Source: Thecamonas trahens ATCC 50062 (taxonomy: Eukaryota > Apusozoa > Apusomonadida > Apusomonadidae). From it: a DNA stretch of 64,000 bases. The DNA lies in NCBI RefSeq assembly GCF_000142905.1, contig NW_013657640.1, positions 148,007 through 212,006 of the forward strand, written 5' to 3'. Under the pieces are notes generated by a model. The model was not told where the DNA came from. It saw only the letters and a list, made by a program, of their open reading frames with translations, and ran no database searches. The position numbers were made by a program, and so were the translations under genes. Shown in pieces: positions 10,954 to 21,792 of this stretch. The stretch's first letter is position 1. Every line of letters starts with the position of its first letter.

Positions 10954-11447
10954 GTGGCCGTGGCAACGGAGAGGTGGGGCAAAGGGAGGTACGGCTGGTG
11001 ATGGCACCGCTTTCGCCAGAGCCATTGCCGATGGACGACCAGCCGGTGAAAGGCGGCCAGTGGCAGGGGAGGGGGAGGGGAAGGGGGGGGGGGAGGAAGG
11101 CAGTTGCTGTGTGATGGATGATGAATGGTATGATCGACGGGGAGAGTGGCATCATACAGATGCTGTCGATGTCGATGATCGTCTCTGGGGACTCATCGCA
11201 CCATGCACACCCCCGGGATGGAATAATCATCGGTGGGGGTGCTGGACATGTGATGATCGTTCCATGTGCAGGCTCTGGGACGTGTGTTGATCGACCACCG
11301 GGGGAGGGTGATGGCTGTGGTTGAGCCGCGTGTGGCGGGAAGGCCGTGCACTCTCGTCGCCGGCGGGGCGGGCCTTGGCCGGGTGCCATTGGGCCAGCCA
11401 CCTGACTCGGACTCGGCGGTAGCAGGGCGGGCCTGGGCGGGGCGGGC
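10954..11447. other. Intergenic, between divergent ENT and proline-repeat genes
   Basis: About 490 bp with a G run at 11086-11094 and short ATGATG-type repeats at 11115-11260. It should hold both promoters; I see no coding signal that continues into a recognisable protein. Confidence 0.4.
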
Positions 11448-14400
11448 ATGGACGAGCTTGATTCGAGTGCCACCGACAATGACGAGGTGAGGCTGCTGGC
11501 CGGGGACTGGGGACTGCTAGACGGTGACTCGAGTAGTGGCGGTGTGCATGGCGAGGCCGACGTGGCGAGGAAGCCGCCGCCGCCTCTGGACTCGCCGCCG
11601 CCTGCTGCCCAACCATCGCCTGATGCCCGGCCGCCACCACCTCCGGACTCACCGCCGCCTGATGCCCAATCATCGCCTGATGCCCGGCCGCCACCACCTC
11701 CGGACTCGCCGCCACCTGCTGTCCAACCATCGCCGCCTCCGGACTCACCGCCGCCTAATGCCCGGCCGCCACCTCCTCCGGACTCGCCGCCGCCTGATGC
11801 CCAATCATCGCCTGATGCCCGGCCGCCACCTCCTCCGGACTCGCCGCCACCTGCTGTCCAACCATCGCCGCCTCCGAACTCACCGCCGCCTAATGCCCGG
11901 CCGCCACCTCCTCCGGACTCGCCGCCGCCTGATGCCCAATCATCGCCTGATGCCCGGCCGCCACCTCCTCCGGACTCACCGCCGCCTGCTGTCCAACCAT
12001 CGCCGCCTCCGGACTCACCGCCGCCTGATGCCCGGCCGCCACCTCCTCCGGACTCGCCGCCGCCTGTTGCCCAATCATCGTCGCCTCCGGACTCGCCGCC
12101 GCCTGATGCCCAATCATCGCCTGATGCCCGGCCGCCACCTCCTCCGGACTCGCCGCCACCTGCTGTCCAACCATCGCCGCCTCCGAACTCGCCGCCGTCT
12201 GATGCCCGGCCGCCACCTCCTCCGGACTCGCCGCCACCTGCTGTCCAACCATCGCCGCCTCCGGACTCACCGCCGCCTAATGCCCGGCCGCCACCTCCTC
12301 CGGACTCGCCGCCGCCTGATGCCCAATCATCGCCTGATGCCCGGCCGCCACCTCCTCCGGACTCGCCGCCACCTGCTGTCCAACCATCGCCGCCTCCGAA
12401 CTCGCCGCCGTCTGATGCCCGGCCGCCACCACCTTCGGACTCGCCGCCGCCTGCTGCCCAACCATCGCCTGATGCCCGGTCGCCACCTCCTCCGGACTCA
12501 CCGCCGCCTGCTGTCCAACCATCGCCGCCTCCGGACTCACCGCCGCCTGATGCCCGGCCGCCACCTCCTCCGGACTCGCCGCCGCCTGTTGCCCAATCAT
12601 CGTCGCCTCCGGACTCGCCGCCGCCTGATGCCCAATCATCGCCTGATGCCCGGCCGCCACCTCCTCCGGACTCGCCGCCACCTGCTGTCCAACCATCGCC
12701 GCCTCCGAACTCGCCGCCGTCTGATGCCCGGCCGCCACCACCTCCGGACTCGCCGCCGCCTGCTGAACTCACCGCCGCCTGATGCCCGGCCGCCACCTCC
12801 TCCGGACTCGCCGCCACCTGCTGTCCAACCATCGCCGCCTCCGAACTCACCGCCGCCTGTTGAACAAGCATCGCCGCCTCCGAACTCGCCGCCGCCTGAT
12901 GCCCGGCCGCCACCACCTCCGGACTCGCCGCCGCCTGTTGCCCAACCATCGCCTGATGCCCGGCCGATACCACCTCCGGACTCACCGCCGCCTGTTGCCC
13001 AATCATCGCCTGATGCCCGGCTGCCAATGCCCGGCTGCCACCTCCTCCGGACTCGCCGCCGCCTGCTGCCGCTGCCCGCCTGTACAAAATTGTGGCTGAA
13101 GAGGTCACCCAAGAACTCGCTGACGCCACCATTGACGCTGTCACTACCGAATTGTCCCACAACATCACCCGCGATGTGCTGCTCGTCGCTGACGCCTCTT
13201 CAGTCGTCGAAGATCTTGTCACCGACGCTGCCGCCGCTGTGGCTGCCGCCGTCCATTCTTCGGCCGTCAACGAGGCCAACGCGGCCGCTGAGATTGTGGA
13301 CAATGTGATTACAGATGGAGTCGCTGTATTGCTCTCCATGCTTGCTGCAGAAGCTGTATCTGAACACGCTGCCGCTCTGGACGCCGCTCTGGACACCGTT
13401 ATTGCTGACCTTGCTGCAGACGTCATCGATCATGATAGTTCACTCGTCGCCGCCGCTGCCCTTGACCACGCTCGCGATGTCGACGCCGCCAGCCATGGAC
13501 TCGCTGATGAGATCTTTGATGCTGCGGTGACGACTGCACTTCTTGCCAGCGCTGAGCACGCGCTGGACGTTGATCTTGCCGGGCGCGAGGTTGTTGACGA
13601 GCTCGTCGATGGCGTCTGTGCCATTGTCGCTGACGCCGCCCTGCACCACGAGCGCCTTATCGAGGCCGCATTCGCCGAGCTCGTGGAGCAGCTTACTGAT
13701 GATCTCGGCCTTGAGGCGGGAATGGAGGCCTGGGATGAGCTAGTCTTTGAAGACGCCGTTGACTGCTGTGTATCGGAGCTCACGGATGACTTTTCGGCCT
13801 TCCTCGCCTTTGACACCTACATCATGCAGGAGGCCATTGAGGCCGGGACCCAGGAGTGCTATGCCGAGTATGTGGGCGAGGTCACTGCCTTCTGTGCAGC
13901 TGACATTCTGCTTTACGAGCGCGCTCTTCATGCCGCGCTGGTTGAAGAGCTGCAGCTGTGGACCGACGATCTTGCGCTCGAGGTGGCGTCGGACGTTGTC
14001 ACCGACGCACTCATTGTGGCCATGCCGCTGATGGAGCCACAGCTTCCGCGGACCACGCACTATACCCCAGCTATCCAGGCTCAGCTGGCGGCATTTGCCG
14101 AGTGGACCGGCGCCGTCCGCGCCCTTCTCCCCAAGATCGATGCTGGTCTCGACGCCGAGCTCGCGGTTGCTGCCGCCTGGCCACCACCGCCAGAGCTACA
14201 CCTCGCGCACGATGGCATTGCCCTCGTTGGTCCTGCGCCCGACGAGCCTGGCGACCTCGCGCTGGTTGTGCTCACCGAGCCCGAGCCCGCCACGCTCGCC
14301 GCCGCCGCGCCTCTTGCGCTCGCCTGCATCCCGCGACTTGCCCGCTCAGGCGTTGTCCCTCCACGCTGCTCCATCGTTGCGCACGTTTCTATCTCTGCTG

Positions 14401-14837
14401 CATCTGCTGCGCTTCACTACGCGCTGCAGCCGTCGGTCCGCGCCGCCTGCGCCGCCCTCTCCGACGCACTCGAGCACGAGCCGTACGATGTTGCTCGCGC
14501 TGCCGACGCCCTCGAACTGCCACAGCTCTACGTTTTGGCTATGGCCTTTACGTACAACACCCTTGACTCACTGGCGTCGATGCTCGACGAGCTCGGTACC
14601 TCGTTTATGATGCGCCTCTCGCCGCGAGCATGGCGCAAAGTCGACCGCGCGCTTGCGGGCAAGCCTCGGGACACGCCTTCGCTGCCGGCGCAAAAGACAG
14701 TCATGGACCTGCTCTGGTTCCTTCGCACGACTGCGTTGGTGCCAATCCGCCTCAACTACCAGTCTGCAGCCTCGCGCTGGCGCATCGAGTACGCACGCGC
14801 GGCCGTGGCAGCGCCTGGTGCATCGGCTCCGCTGTAA
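11448..14837 (+). CDS. Proline-repeat protein with Ala-rich helical C-terminal domain; internal frame shift and return
   Basis: The likely start is ATG 11448 (MDELDSSATDND). An acidic 45-residue leader precedes about 500 residues of PPPPPDSPPP-type repeats (11578-13071). The frame is 0 until about 12765, then shifts through what looks like a 20-nt loss from a repeat unit (an in-frame TGA follows at 12780), and returns to frame 0 near 13025-13040 where about 14 nt are extra. The two changes cancel, leaving 3390 nt (1130 codons). After AAARLYKIVAEEV come about nine degenerate 30-residue helical units rich in Ala, Asp, Glu and Leu (13090-14030), then a 260-residue region of mixed composition ending at 14837. 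I do not recognise the C-terminal domain. Extensin-like proline repeats suggest a surface or scaffold role, but no signal peptide is visible. Confidence 0.6.
11578..13071 (+). repeat. Tandem proline-coding minisatellite (18/39-nt units)
   Basis: The array is built mostly from 39-nt units encoding DARPPPPPDSPPP and AVQPSPPPDSPPP, with 18-nt units encoding DAQSSP, in higher-order blocks that recur nearly unchanged (compare 11700-12000 with 12160-12420 and 12520-12720). High identity between blocks points to recent unequal exchange, and also makes assembly collapse possible. Because the repeat lacks stops in several frames, long spurious frames exist on both strands here. Confidence 0.9.
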
Positions 14838-14847
14838 CACCTCGGCG

Positions 14848-16461
14848 TCAGAGCTCGTCGCCGGGCGCAAAGGAGTTGTGTCCGTCCGACGAGCACGACG
14901 AGCACGAGCCGGCTCCCCGCCGCCCACCAGGCTCCAGCACCGCCAGTGCGTCGGGCGTAAACAGATCGTCGCCGAGCATGTGGTGGTACCGGCTGGAGCC
15001 GCGCCTGTGGTACCAGTACCCGCCACCAGCAACGCACCCAATCACGCCGCACACCAGCAGCAGGATGATAGCCACCGTGCCGGCATCTGTCGGCCCGGCC
15101 GCAGGCGCCGGGCTCGGCGACGAGGCTGTCTCCCGCCCGCATGCCGCGTCCCAATCGTCGTAGAATGAATCACGAGTAGCGTCGAGGAACGCGTCCAGCG
15201 GTACGATGCACGCGTCGCTCCGGGTGTCCAGCGCCACGCTCGCGGCGCTGACGCAGATGCCGCCGGAAAAGACCAGCGGGGCGTCATTGTAAAACGCCGA
15301 GACGTACGCCGCCCCAGTATCGGTTATGTGCAGCTCAAAGACGACTGACGAGGCGTACGGCGGAATGCCACCGGCTTCGGTGACTGGAAGCGCTGCCAGG
15401 AGCGACGCCAGCGTTGTGTCGTGGGCAGAGAGCAGGTAGAACTTGCGGAGGTCGGCGGGCAGCTCGCCAGGGCCGATCGACGGCGATGGCGAGGCTGTAA
15501 AGCCCTCGGAAGCAGCGGCCGGCGGTGGCGGCGGCGGCGCCACGTAGGCCTGGAACAAGTCGCGGAGAGTGGCCACCATGTTGCCACCAGCCAGCTTGCC
15601 GGCCTTGTCGTGCGAAAAGGTATGAGCCGTGACCCAGTCGGCCGTGGCAATGATGTCGTCGAGCATCGGGAGCGTGACCTTGCCGTTGAGCAGCGGCTTG
15701 CCGTGCGACCACGCACAGAAGAGTGGGTCGTAGATCAGGTACCACTTGCCGAGCGTCACCTCTTCGCCGGCGAGCTCAGCCAGCGTCTCGGCCAGCGTTG
15801 CCACGTCCGCAGCCTTGGCCACAAACTCTGGCGAGCTCTGGCGCGCCTTCTCCAGTGCGTCAAACTCGGGACAGTTGTTGTACCCGCGGAGCAGCGTGTC
15901 GTAGACCACCGGTCGCGAGTGGATCGGCACGTACTGCACCCGCTCCGGCGAGTCGGCCGGGCCGGTCCCGGCCGGGAAGAGCCCGGCTAGCAGCGCCTGC
16001 GCCGACTGGATGGTCCGATCGACAGCGGTGGCACGGGCGTAGACGTCAAAGACCGAGTACGTCTCCATGGCTAGCAGCGCCGAGTAGTTGGCCCTTAGCC
16101 GCTGGCCCAGCGCCACGTGCTGCGCCATGCCGCGCCCGGTCAGCTGACCGCGGCCCTGCGGCCACTCATTGTCATCCTCGGGCAGCGCATGGACCGGCGT
16201 CCGGTCGCCATGCCGGGTGAAGACCACCACCGCCTGCAGCGTACCAGGCCGAGCCCCTGCCGCCCGCTTGCCCACCCGTCCGCCCCAATGCGGTCCTCCA
16301 GCCTCGTCGGCCAGTCCGCCGTCCCACCAGCCGCCGACCTCCTCGTCGGCTCCCACCGCAGTCACCACCAACGCCACCACCACCACCGCCAGCACCAACA
16401 CCACCACCACCCCAGCCACCCCATGTCCTGGACCATCCGTCCGTCTGCGGGCACTTGCCAT
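14848..16461 (-). CDS. Histidine acid phosphatase, single-pass membrane (lysosomal acid phosphatase-like)
   Basis: The start at 16461 (MASARRRTDG) is chosen because a strongly hydrophobic signal segment (about residues 15-37) follows at once. Upstream codons are low-complexity. The catalytic motif TRHGDRTP (RHG at 83-85; His84 is the predicted phospho-acceptor) and the C-terminal SAHDTT (HD proton donor) are both present. A second hydrophobic helix near the C-terminus (IILLLVCGVIGCV) followed by HRRG gives a type I membrane topology with a cytoplasmic tail of about 50 residues, like lysosomal acid phosphatase. A Pro8/Ala insertion lies between the catalytic parts. Its stop is only 10 bp from the stop of the convergent proline-repeat gene. 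The phosphomonoester substrate is unknown; multiple-inositol-polyphosphate phosphatase is less likely from the motif context. Confidence 0.88.
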   Translation of the reverse strand: MASARRRTDGPGHGVAGVVVVLVLAVVVVALVVTAVGADEEVGGWWDGGLADEAGGPHWGGRVGKRAAGARPGTLQAVVVFTRHGDRTPVHALPEDDNEWPQGRGQLTGRGMAQHVALGQRLRANYSALLAMETYSVFDVYARATAVDRTIQSAQALLAGLFPAGTGPADSPERVQYVPIHSRPVVYDTLLRGYNNCPEFDALEKARQSSPEFVAKAADVATLAETLAELAGEEVTLGKWYLIYDPLFCAWSHGKPLLNGKVTLPMLDDIIATADWVTAHTFSHDKAGKLAGGNMVATLRDLFQAYVAPPPPPPAAASEGFTASPSPSIGPGELPADLRKFYLLSAHDTTLASLLAALPVTEAGGIPPYASSVVFELHITDTGAAYVSAFYNDAPLVFSGGICVSAASVALDTRSDACIVPLDAFLDATRDSFYDDWDAACGRETASSPSPAPAAGPTDAGTVAIILLLVCGVIGCVAGGGYWYHRRGSSRYHHMLGDDLFTPDALAVLEPGGRRGAGSCSSCSSDGHNSFAPGDEL

Positions 16462-17229
16462 TCCAGACCAGTAGCGAGAGGAGTCGTGAAGAAGAGTCCA
16501 CCAGGCAGGAAGGTAGCCAGGGAGGAAGGTAGCCAGGCAGGTGGGTAGCCTGGCAGGTGGGTAGCCACACCAGGCCACCCCGGTCATCCTACGCCCATCC
16601 ACCCCATCCACCCACCCCCCCCACCCCATCCACCTACATTCCATTCCATCCACCCACCCCCACGAGATGCCNNNNNNNNNNNNNNNNNNNNNNNNNNNNN
16701 NNNNNNNNNNNNNNNNNNNNNNNNNNNNNNNNNNNNNNNNNNNNNNNNNNNNNNNNNNNNNNNNNNNNNNNNNNNNNNNNNNNNNNNNNNNNNNNNNNNN
16801 NNNNNNNNNNNNNNNNNNNNNNNNNNNNNNNNNNNNNNNNNNNNNNNNNNNNNNNNNNNNNNNNNNNNNNNNNNNNNNNNNNNNNNNNNNNNNNNNNNNN
16901 NNNNNNNNNNNNNNNNNNNNNNNNNNNNNNNNNNNNNNNNNNNNNNNNNNNNNNNNNNNNNNNNNNNNNNNNNNNNNNNNNNNNNNNNNNNNNNNNNNNN
17001 NNNNNNNNNNNNNNNNNNNNNNNNNNNNNNNNNNNNNNNNNNNNNNNNNNNNNNNNNNNNNNNNNNNNNNNNNNNNNNNNNNNNNNNNNNNNNNNNNNNN
17101 NNNNNNNNNNNNNNNNNNNNNCCCCCCCCCCCCCTTTTTTTCCCCTGGCTGGTATTCGCGCCCAACGGCCTCACCCGGCTACCCCTCCCGCCACAGACCG
17201 CACATAGCCCCACACTCCACTCCACTTCC
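16462..17229. other. Low-complexity intergenic region with 450-nt assembly gap
   Basis: 16500-16565 holds a degenerate repeat of GGTAGCCAGGCAGGT-like units and 16575-16660 a run of CCATCCACC units. Ns fill 16672-17121, followed directly by a 13-C run. I see no gene in the readable part. Confidence 0.6.
16672..17121. other. Assembly gap 1 (450 N)
   Basis: Runs of N flanked by CCATCC repeats on one side and a C13-T7 run on the other. Confidence 1.
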
Positions 17230-19412
17230 ATGCTCTCTGCGGCTGCAGTGTACGAGGTATGCCACCATCTTCCGTCCCCCTCCTCCTTCTCCTCCTCCTC
17301 CACTGCTTCCTTTCCACACCACTCACGCCGCTGCCATCGCCAGGACTCGGAGGAGAGCCGCCAACGGAGAGCTGCTGTCCTTGCTGCCCACGGACTGCCA
17401 TCGGGGGAAGACGCAGAGTCACGCAGGCGGAGAACGAGCCATGCTGTAGCCACGCCAGAGCTGCGGCCGAGGTCTCTGCCGGCGGCGGCGGCGGCGCGTG
17501 CCACTCCGCAGCCAACTCGTCGCTTCCATCAGCAGCAGGCCAGGCAGCTCTCGCGCCGCCGCACCCCGCTCCCGCAGCAACAGCCGACTCCGGCCCCTGC
17601 TCGCTGTGAGGAGGAGGCATCAGACCTGGCCCCCGAGCTGGATGCCGCGTATGGTGCCATCCGCGCGAGGTATGCCCCTGATGATCACGATGGTGAGCCG
17701 GCCGGTCAGCTGCAGGCCATGCTCGACTCGCTGGAGCTGTCGTCCATCGACCCGGCCTTGTTCTCCTCGCTCGACGAGCGCTCGGCAAAGCTAGCTGCCA
17801 TCCAGTATTCACCGCCACGTCCTGCAGTTGCAGGTCTGGCGCTTCCGGAGCGGAGAGTCCCGCTTCCGTTTGTGGGCACGGTCTCGCTGCCGCTCCGCGC
17901 CACGGTTCCGCTCCGCGAGAGCGATCCATCCCCTCCCCAGTCGCAAACGCCGCAGCCTGCACGGCCGACATTGCGTTTGCAGCAAAGGCACCAGCCAACG
18001 TTGCCGCTGTCAGTGCCAGCAGCATGTCAGCCGAGCGTGGGCCGGCACCGGGCCACCCCGACCACCCCACCATGGAGGAGCGGTTTGACGCGCGCAACAA
18101 GGCATGGCGTGAGGCCCGCGCTGCCCGCGCCGCCGACCTCGAGGCCGACAGCTTTGGCACGCTTCGTGGCCCACAGCTGGCGCCTGGCACTCGCAAGCTT
18201 ATGGACAACCGATCGTCATTCAGCGACCGCTATGACGCGTGGCTGGCGAGAACGCGCGCACACGCTGCGGCTGTCGAGGCTGAGAAGGCGGCCGCCACCC
18301 GCGCGCAGGCCAACGTGTCCAAGATCACCGCTCGCTCACGTAAGCTTGCCGCCCATGTTCCGTCAGTGGCGGAGCGAACAAGTACTGCTACCGGGCGGTC
18401 GAGCGCGAGTTTGGTGGCATCGTCGTCGGTTGCCGGCGACACGACCATGTCGGAGGCGTCCGCTTCGGTCGTGGACTTGCCGTCGTTCCGGCCTCAATTG
18501 AGCAAGAAGACCAAGCAGCTGGCAGCCAAGCGCGCCGCCGCAGCTGCCAGAGAAGGCCGTGCCGTCGACGTCGTCTCGCGCATCGAGGCCTCGGCTGCCG
18601 AGCAGGCGCGTCGGCGCACCGCCCGCGAGGCCGAGGCGCGCCGCGCTCGCGAGGCCGAGTTTGCCTCGGCCCATACCTTTAAGGTTGAGCGGGAGGCCGT
18701 TGTGCCGAGCAAGAGCGACAAGCGAGCCAAGGCTCGGACTCGGCCGCGGGCTAGCGTCCGCGGCAAGTGCGCACCCTCGGCCCAGAGCAGGCGTCGCACC
18801 AAGCCGGAGCACAAGAGCCCAAAGCCGCACGTTCACTTTGAGGACGAGGGCAATGACAACTGCGGTGGCGATGACGGTAACGATGGCGGTGACGACGATG
18901 TTGCACCAATTGTTGCCCCAGCGCCTGAGGCCGCTGCGCCCGAGCCGATCCCGCAGCCAGAGCCAAAGCTGGTGGCCACGCCAGTCCCGCAGCGAGTCCG
19001 GCACAGCCGTGATAGCGAGCGCAGCCGTGGTCGCGGGCGTAGCCGGGCCCGCACGAGCGGGCAGCTTCCTAGTCGGTGGGGAGCGCCGGTGCCAGCAAGC
19101 GAAGCGGGCTCCAAGCCTACCAGCAAGCCGTCGCGGCTGGCGTCCGAGTCGTCCTCGGTCGACACTGAGGTGCGGATGGCGCGGCAGGCGCAGGCCGCCG
19201 CTGCAACTATGCGCCCTGCATTGGGCGCCACAAGTGCGCGGGGCAAGAGCTCGCGGAGTAGCCGGCGGCGGGTCGAAGAGCAGGTAGTCGTGCCACGATG
19301 GGGTCCCGCGGAGAATGAGTCCGTCGACGCGAGTGAGCCGGAGCCGATTGTGGTCTCGTCACGGGTGGCAGCTGTGGATCGAGACTTTTGGCGGTCGATG
19401 GGCCGACGGTGA
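17230..19412 (+). CDS. Unrecognised Arg/Ala-rich protein, one small intron and one frame break
   Basis: Exon 1 (17230-17256) encodes MLSAAAVYE; a donor GTATGC at 17257 and acceptor CGCCAG ending at 17343 define an 87-nt intron (a multiple of three without stops, so retention is also possible). The coding frame then runs to about 17930 and changes by one base across CCCCTCCCC (17930-17938), as if one C were missing; with that base the protein is 698 aa. The second half, from MSAERGPAPGHPDHP (18024), has alpha-helical Ala/Arg/Glu stretches, an acidic Gly/Asp patch (near 18850-18900) and Arg/Ser-rich segments. I do not recognise it; it looks like a disordered or coiled nuclear or cytoskeletal protein. 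If the frame break is real, 18024 would be the start of a separate 462-aa protein. Confidence 0.6.
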
Positions 19413-19433
19413 GCGCTTGTGTTTAGTGGGGAG

Positions 19434-20303
19434 TTAGCCGAGGAAGCCGACGACATCGCGGTCGAGCTTGGCCTCCTGCTCGCCGAGGTCATTCATGTCT
19501 GCGACGAGGGCCATGCCGAGCTTGCGCGCGACCTGGAACATCTCGATGAGCATGGCAGGCGGAATGCCGCCATCACCAGAAAGAGTTGCGCCAGAGAGGG
19601 TGCCGTCTGCAGTGACGCCCACAGTGAACGCCGCGGTCTGGCAGGCCTCCTCCTCGAGGGTGGGGTCAGCGACGTAAAAGTCGCCGAGTCGAGCGAGGGT
19701 GACCGAGACCGGGAGGCGGGAGACGTCGAGAGCAATGACGTCGTCGGGATCGTCAGAGACCTCGAGATCAAACTCGCCAGGCGTCTCGGACGGGACGGTG
19801 GAGACGCGCGGGAGGGTGGTGTTGGCCAGAGCAGCGCGGGCGGCGGCGCACACGGCATCGAGCACGTTCCCGCCCGAGTCCAGGACGACGGCATCGACGT
19901 GGACCACCCAGCAGTGCGTGTCCGGACGGATGCAGAGCGCCTCCAGATCCAGCGCGCCGGGCGCGGCCAGATACGATGCGGCAGCGGCAGCGAGGCCGGC
20001 GTTGACCTCGCGGGCGCCGCGCCCCTCAAACAGCGGCGAGGCCGACGGAGCGCACTCAACCGCGACTTCGACACGGCCTGTGTTGGGTGCGGCGAGATCT
20101 GGGACGCCTACCGAGAGCTTGACACCGACAAGCACATCGGTGTTGCCCCGACGGAGACGCGACGATCCGTTTGCCTGCGACACAAGGCCCGTCTCCACCA
20201 CCACCGGCCGCAGCTGCGTCCGCGACCGCCCGTCGGACCGCAGGTTGTGGGCCACGCCCTGGAGGAGGAAGGCCACTTCGGACGGCGACACGAGCTGAGT
20301 CAT
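19434..20303 (-). CDS. RRP42: Exosome core subunit RRP42 (EXOSC7)
   Basis: A single 289-aa frame starting MTQLVSPSEVAFLLQGV. It aligns along its whole length with RRP42: NLRSDGRSRTQLRPVVVETG, a substrate-loop GNTDVLVGVK, SASPLFEGRG, IRPDTHCWVVHVD, DSGGNVLDA, ELSDDP-like EVSDDPDD, EEEACQ and the characteristic C-terminal VGFLG. It is an RNase PH-fold subunit of the six-member exosome ring, catalytically inactive in known eukaryotic exosomes, acting in 3'-5' RNA processing and decay in nucleus and cytoplasm. No intron is needed. Confidence 0.95.
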   Translation of the reverse strand: MTQLVSPSEVAFLLQGVAHNLRSDGRSRTQLRPVVVETGLVSQANGSSRLRRGNTDVLVGVKLSVGVPDLAAPNTGRVEVAVECAPSASPLFEGRGAREVNAGLAAAAASYLAAPGALDLEALCIRPDTHCWVVHVDAVVLDSGGNVLDAVCAAARAALANTTLPRVSTVPSETPGEFDLEVSDDPDDVIALDVSRLPVSVTLARLGDFYVADPTLEEEACQTAAFTVGVTADGTLSGATLSGDGGIPPAMLIEMFQVARKLGMALVADMNDLGEQEAKLDRDVVGFLG

Positions 20304-20744
20304 CCCGCCTTTTCACGCTTCTCCGCTCTGCTGCCTCGCGTTACTTGCCCTCTGCTTCCTTGCGGAGTGGGGTGTGCCGGACTTGCCCTGTTGCCCCATT
20401 TCCCCCTCCCCCCCTCCCCTCCCTGTCGTCGCCGTCTTGTCAGACCTGCAGGATGGATGGCTGCCGTCCGTCCGTCCGTCCGACAACCGGCCGCTCGCCC
20501 GGCCAGCCGGTCAACTCTGCCGCTCCGGCCGCCTCTGTCTGCCGGGCGCGGGAAAATGAAGGGTGACGAGCGCAGGTAGGATCGATAAGTGATGGCGGTG
20601 GAGTGGATGTTGCTGTTGGGACTGTAAAGGTTTACAGAGGATGGAGAGCATCCCGTCCCACTCCGCCGGCCAAGGCGAGGGGATACAGTGGGGGGTGGGG
20701 GTGAGGGCCTGGTCGGGGTGTGGGTGTTGTCGGGGCGATCCGGG
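20304..20744. other. Intergenic, low-complexity
   Basis: About 440 bp upstream of RRP42 and downstream of the p24 gene. It contains a C-rich block (20395-20425) and a GTCC tetranucleotide run (20467-20482). I see no gene. Confidence 0.5.
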
Positions 20745-21496
20745 TTAGAACATCTTGTTGGAGGCCTTGACCGAGGCGCGGACAAAGTACAACTGCCATG
20801 CGGTGAGGCAGAAGACGAGGAAGAAGCCGACGTTGGACCATGTGTCTGCCCAAGCAATGGTGGACTCATTGGTCTCGCGGAGGCGGGCCTCTCTGTTCCG
20901 CATGTGAATGAGATCATCCTTGATGACCCGAGCAATGTCGGTCATCCGCCGCAGCTCCACCTCCATGGGCGAGAGATGCTCCTTCTGCGCCACCTCGGTG
21001 TAGTCATCGGTCTTAAGGCCTGCCGAGATGTCGATGCTCACCTTGCGCCCGTTGGCCTTGCGCGACCGCGGCAGCTTGCCGACTACATCCAGCGCCGAGG
21101 CATGAGGACGTGAGTGTGAAAGGGGGAGGGGGGAGGGGGGAGAGAGGGGGGGGGGCAGAGTGAGGCACATCGCGTACGGTTGAAGCAGACCGAGTAGGTA
21201 CCCTCCTCAGTGGTGGTAAAGCCAAAGCGGCCGGAGAAGTCCTGTGCGCGCTCAAACATGACCGCGCCCGAGGGACCACGGATGACGACGGAAAAGGGGA
21301 ACTCGTGGATGCGCTGCGGAGTCACCGTCTCGGCAGCAATCTCGTAGTTGCCATGGACGAGGTAGTCGGCGTCCCACTCGGCGGTGAAGCACCGGTCGCC
21401 AGCCTCGCGCATGAAGAAGAACGCGCCCTCACTGACGCCTGCAAGCACACACACCGCAACGACACAGACAAGGGCAAACACGCTTGTCATTCGCAT
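20745..21496 (-). CDS. p24/TMED family cargo receptor (GOLD domain)
   Basis: Exon 1 is complement(21178-21496) and exon 2 complement(20745-21082), split by a 95-nt C-rich intron with donor GTACGC and acceptor GATGTAG; the join gives 218 aa. Met at 21490 is an alternative start two codons on. The order of parts is the p24 signature: signal peptide (about 1-22), GOLD domain with two Cys (DRCFTAEW and YSVCFN), a coiled-coil helix (EVELRRMTDIARVIKDDLIHMRNREARLRETNEST), one membrane helix (VGFFLVFCLTAWQLYFV) and a short cytoplasmic tail KASNKMF. p24 proteins cycle between ER and Golgi in COPI/COPII vesicles. The subfamily is not assigned. The exon junction codon is my choice from splice signals. 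Confidence 0.9.
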
Positions 21497-21544
21497 CTTT
21501 CTGCTGTGTAAAGTGGAGTGTACGTGCCTTGGCAAGCCGGTCGG

Positions 21545-21554
21545 CTGGGCTAGT

Positions 21555-21585
<31 letters not shown>

Positions 21586-21590
21586 TTGGG
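21545..21590 (+). repeat. GGCT tetranucleotide repeat
   Basis: About seven GGCT units upstream of the p24 gene, in the 296-bp interval before the RAD18-like stop codon at 21793. No gene is seen in the interval. Confidence 0.8.
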
Positions 21591-21792
21591 CCGCGGGCGT
21601 CTGTCTGTCCGACTCGACTCGGCTTGACTCGGCGAGAGCTGGCGCCGAGGTGGCCACGTCAGCGATGGTGGTGGATGGGGGCGCAATGGTGTTTGGGGAA
21701 TGGATGTAATCGGCCACGATGTGTTCGCGACTAGTCTGATGATGGAGTGGGTGGATGAACGGTAGTGGTGGTGGTGGGAGTGGTGGTAGCGG

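Noticed and set aside
11578-13071. CRISPR-like repeat array
   Set aside because: Units are contiguous and coding with no unique spacers; the DNA is nuclear eukaryotic.
10937-13426. 829-codon open frame on the minus strand rich in GGGESGGGG
   Set aside because: It is the antisense of the proline minisatellite, which lacks stops in several frames. The + strand frame continues into a non-repetitive, protein-like domain; the minus frame does not.
16557-17504. Open frames running across the first N gap
   Set aside because: They consist mostly of Ns and low-complexity flanks.
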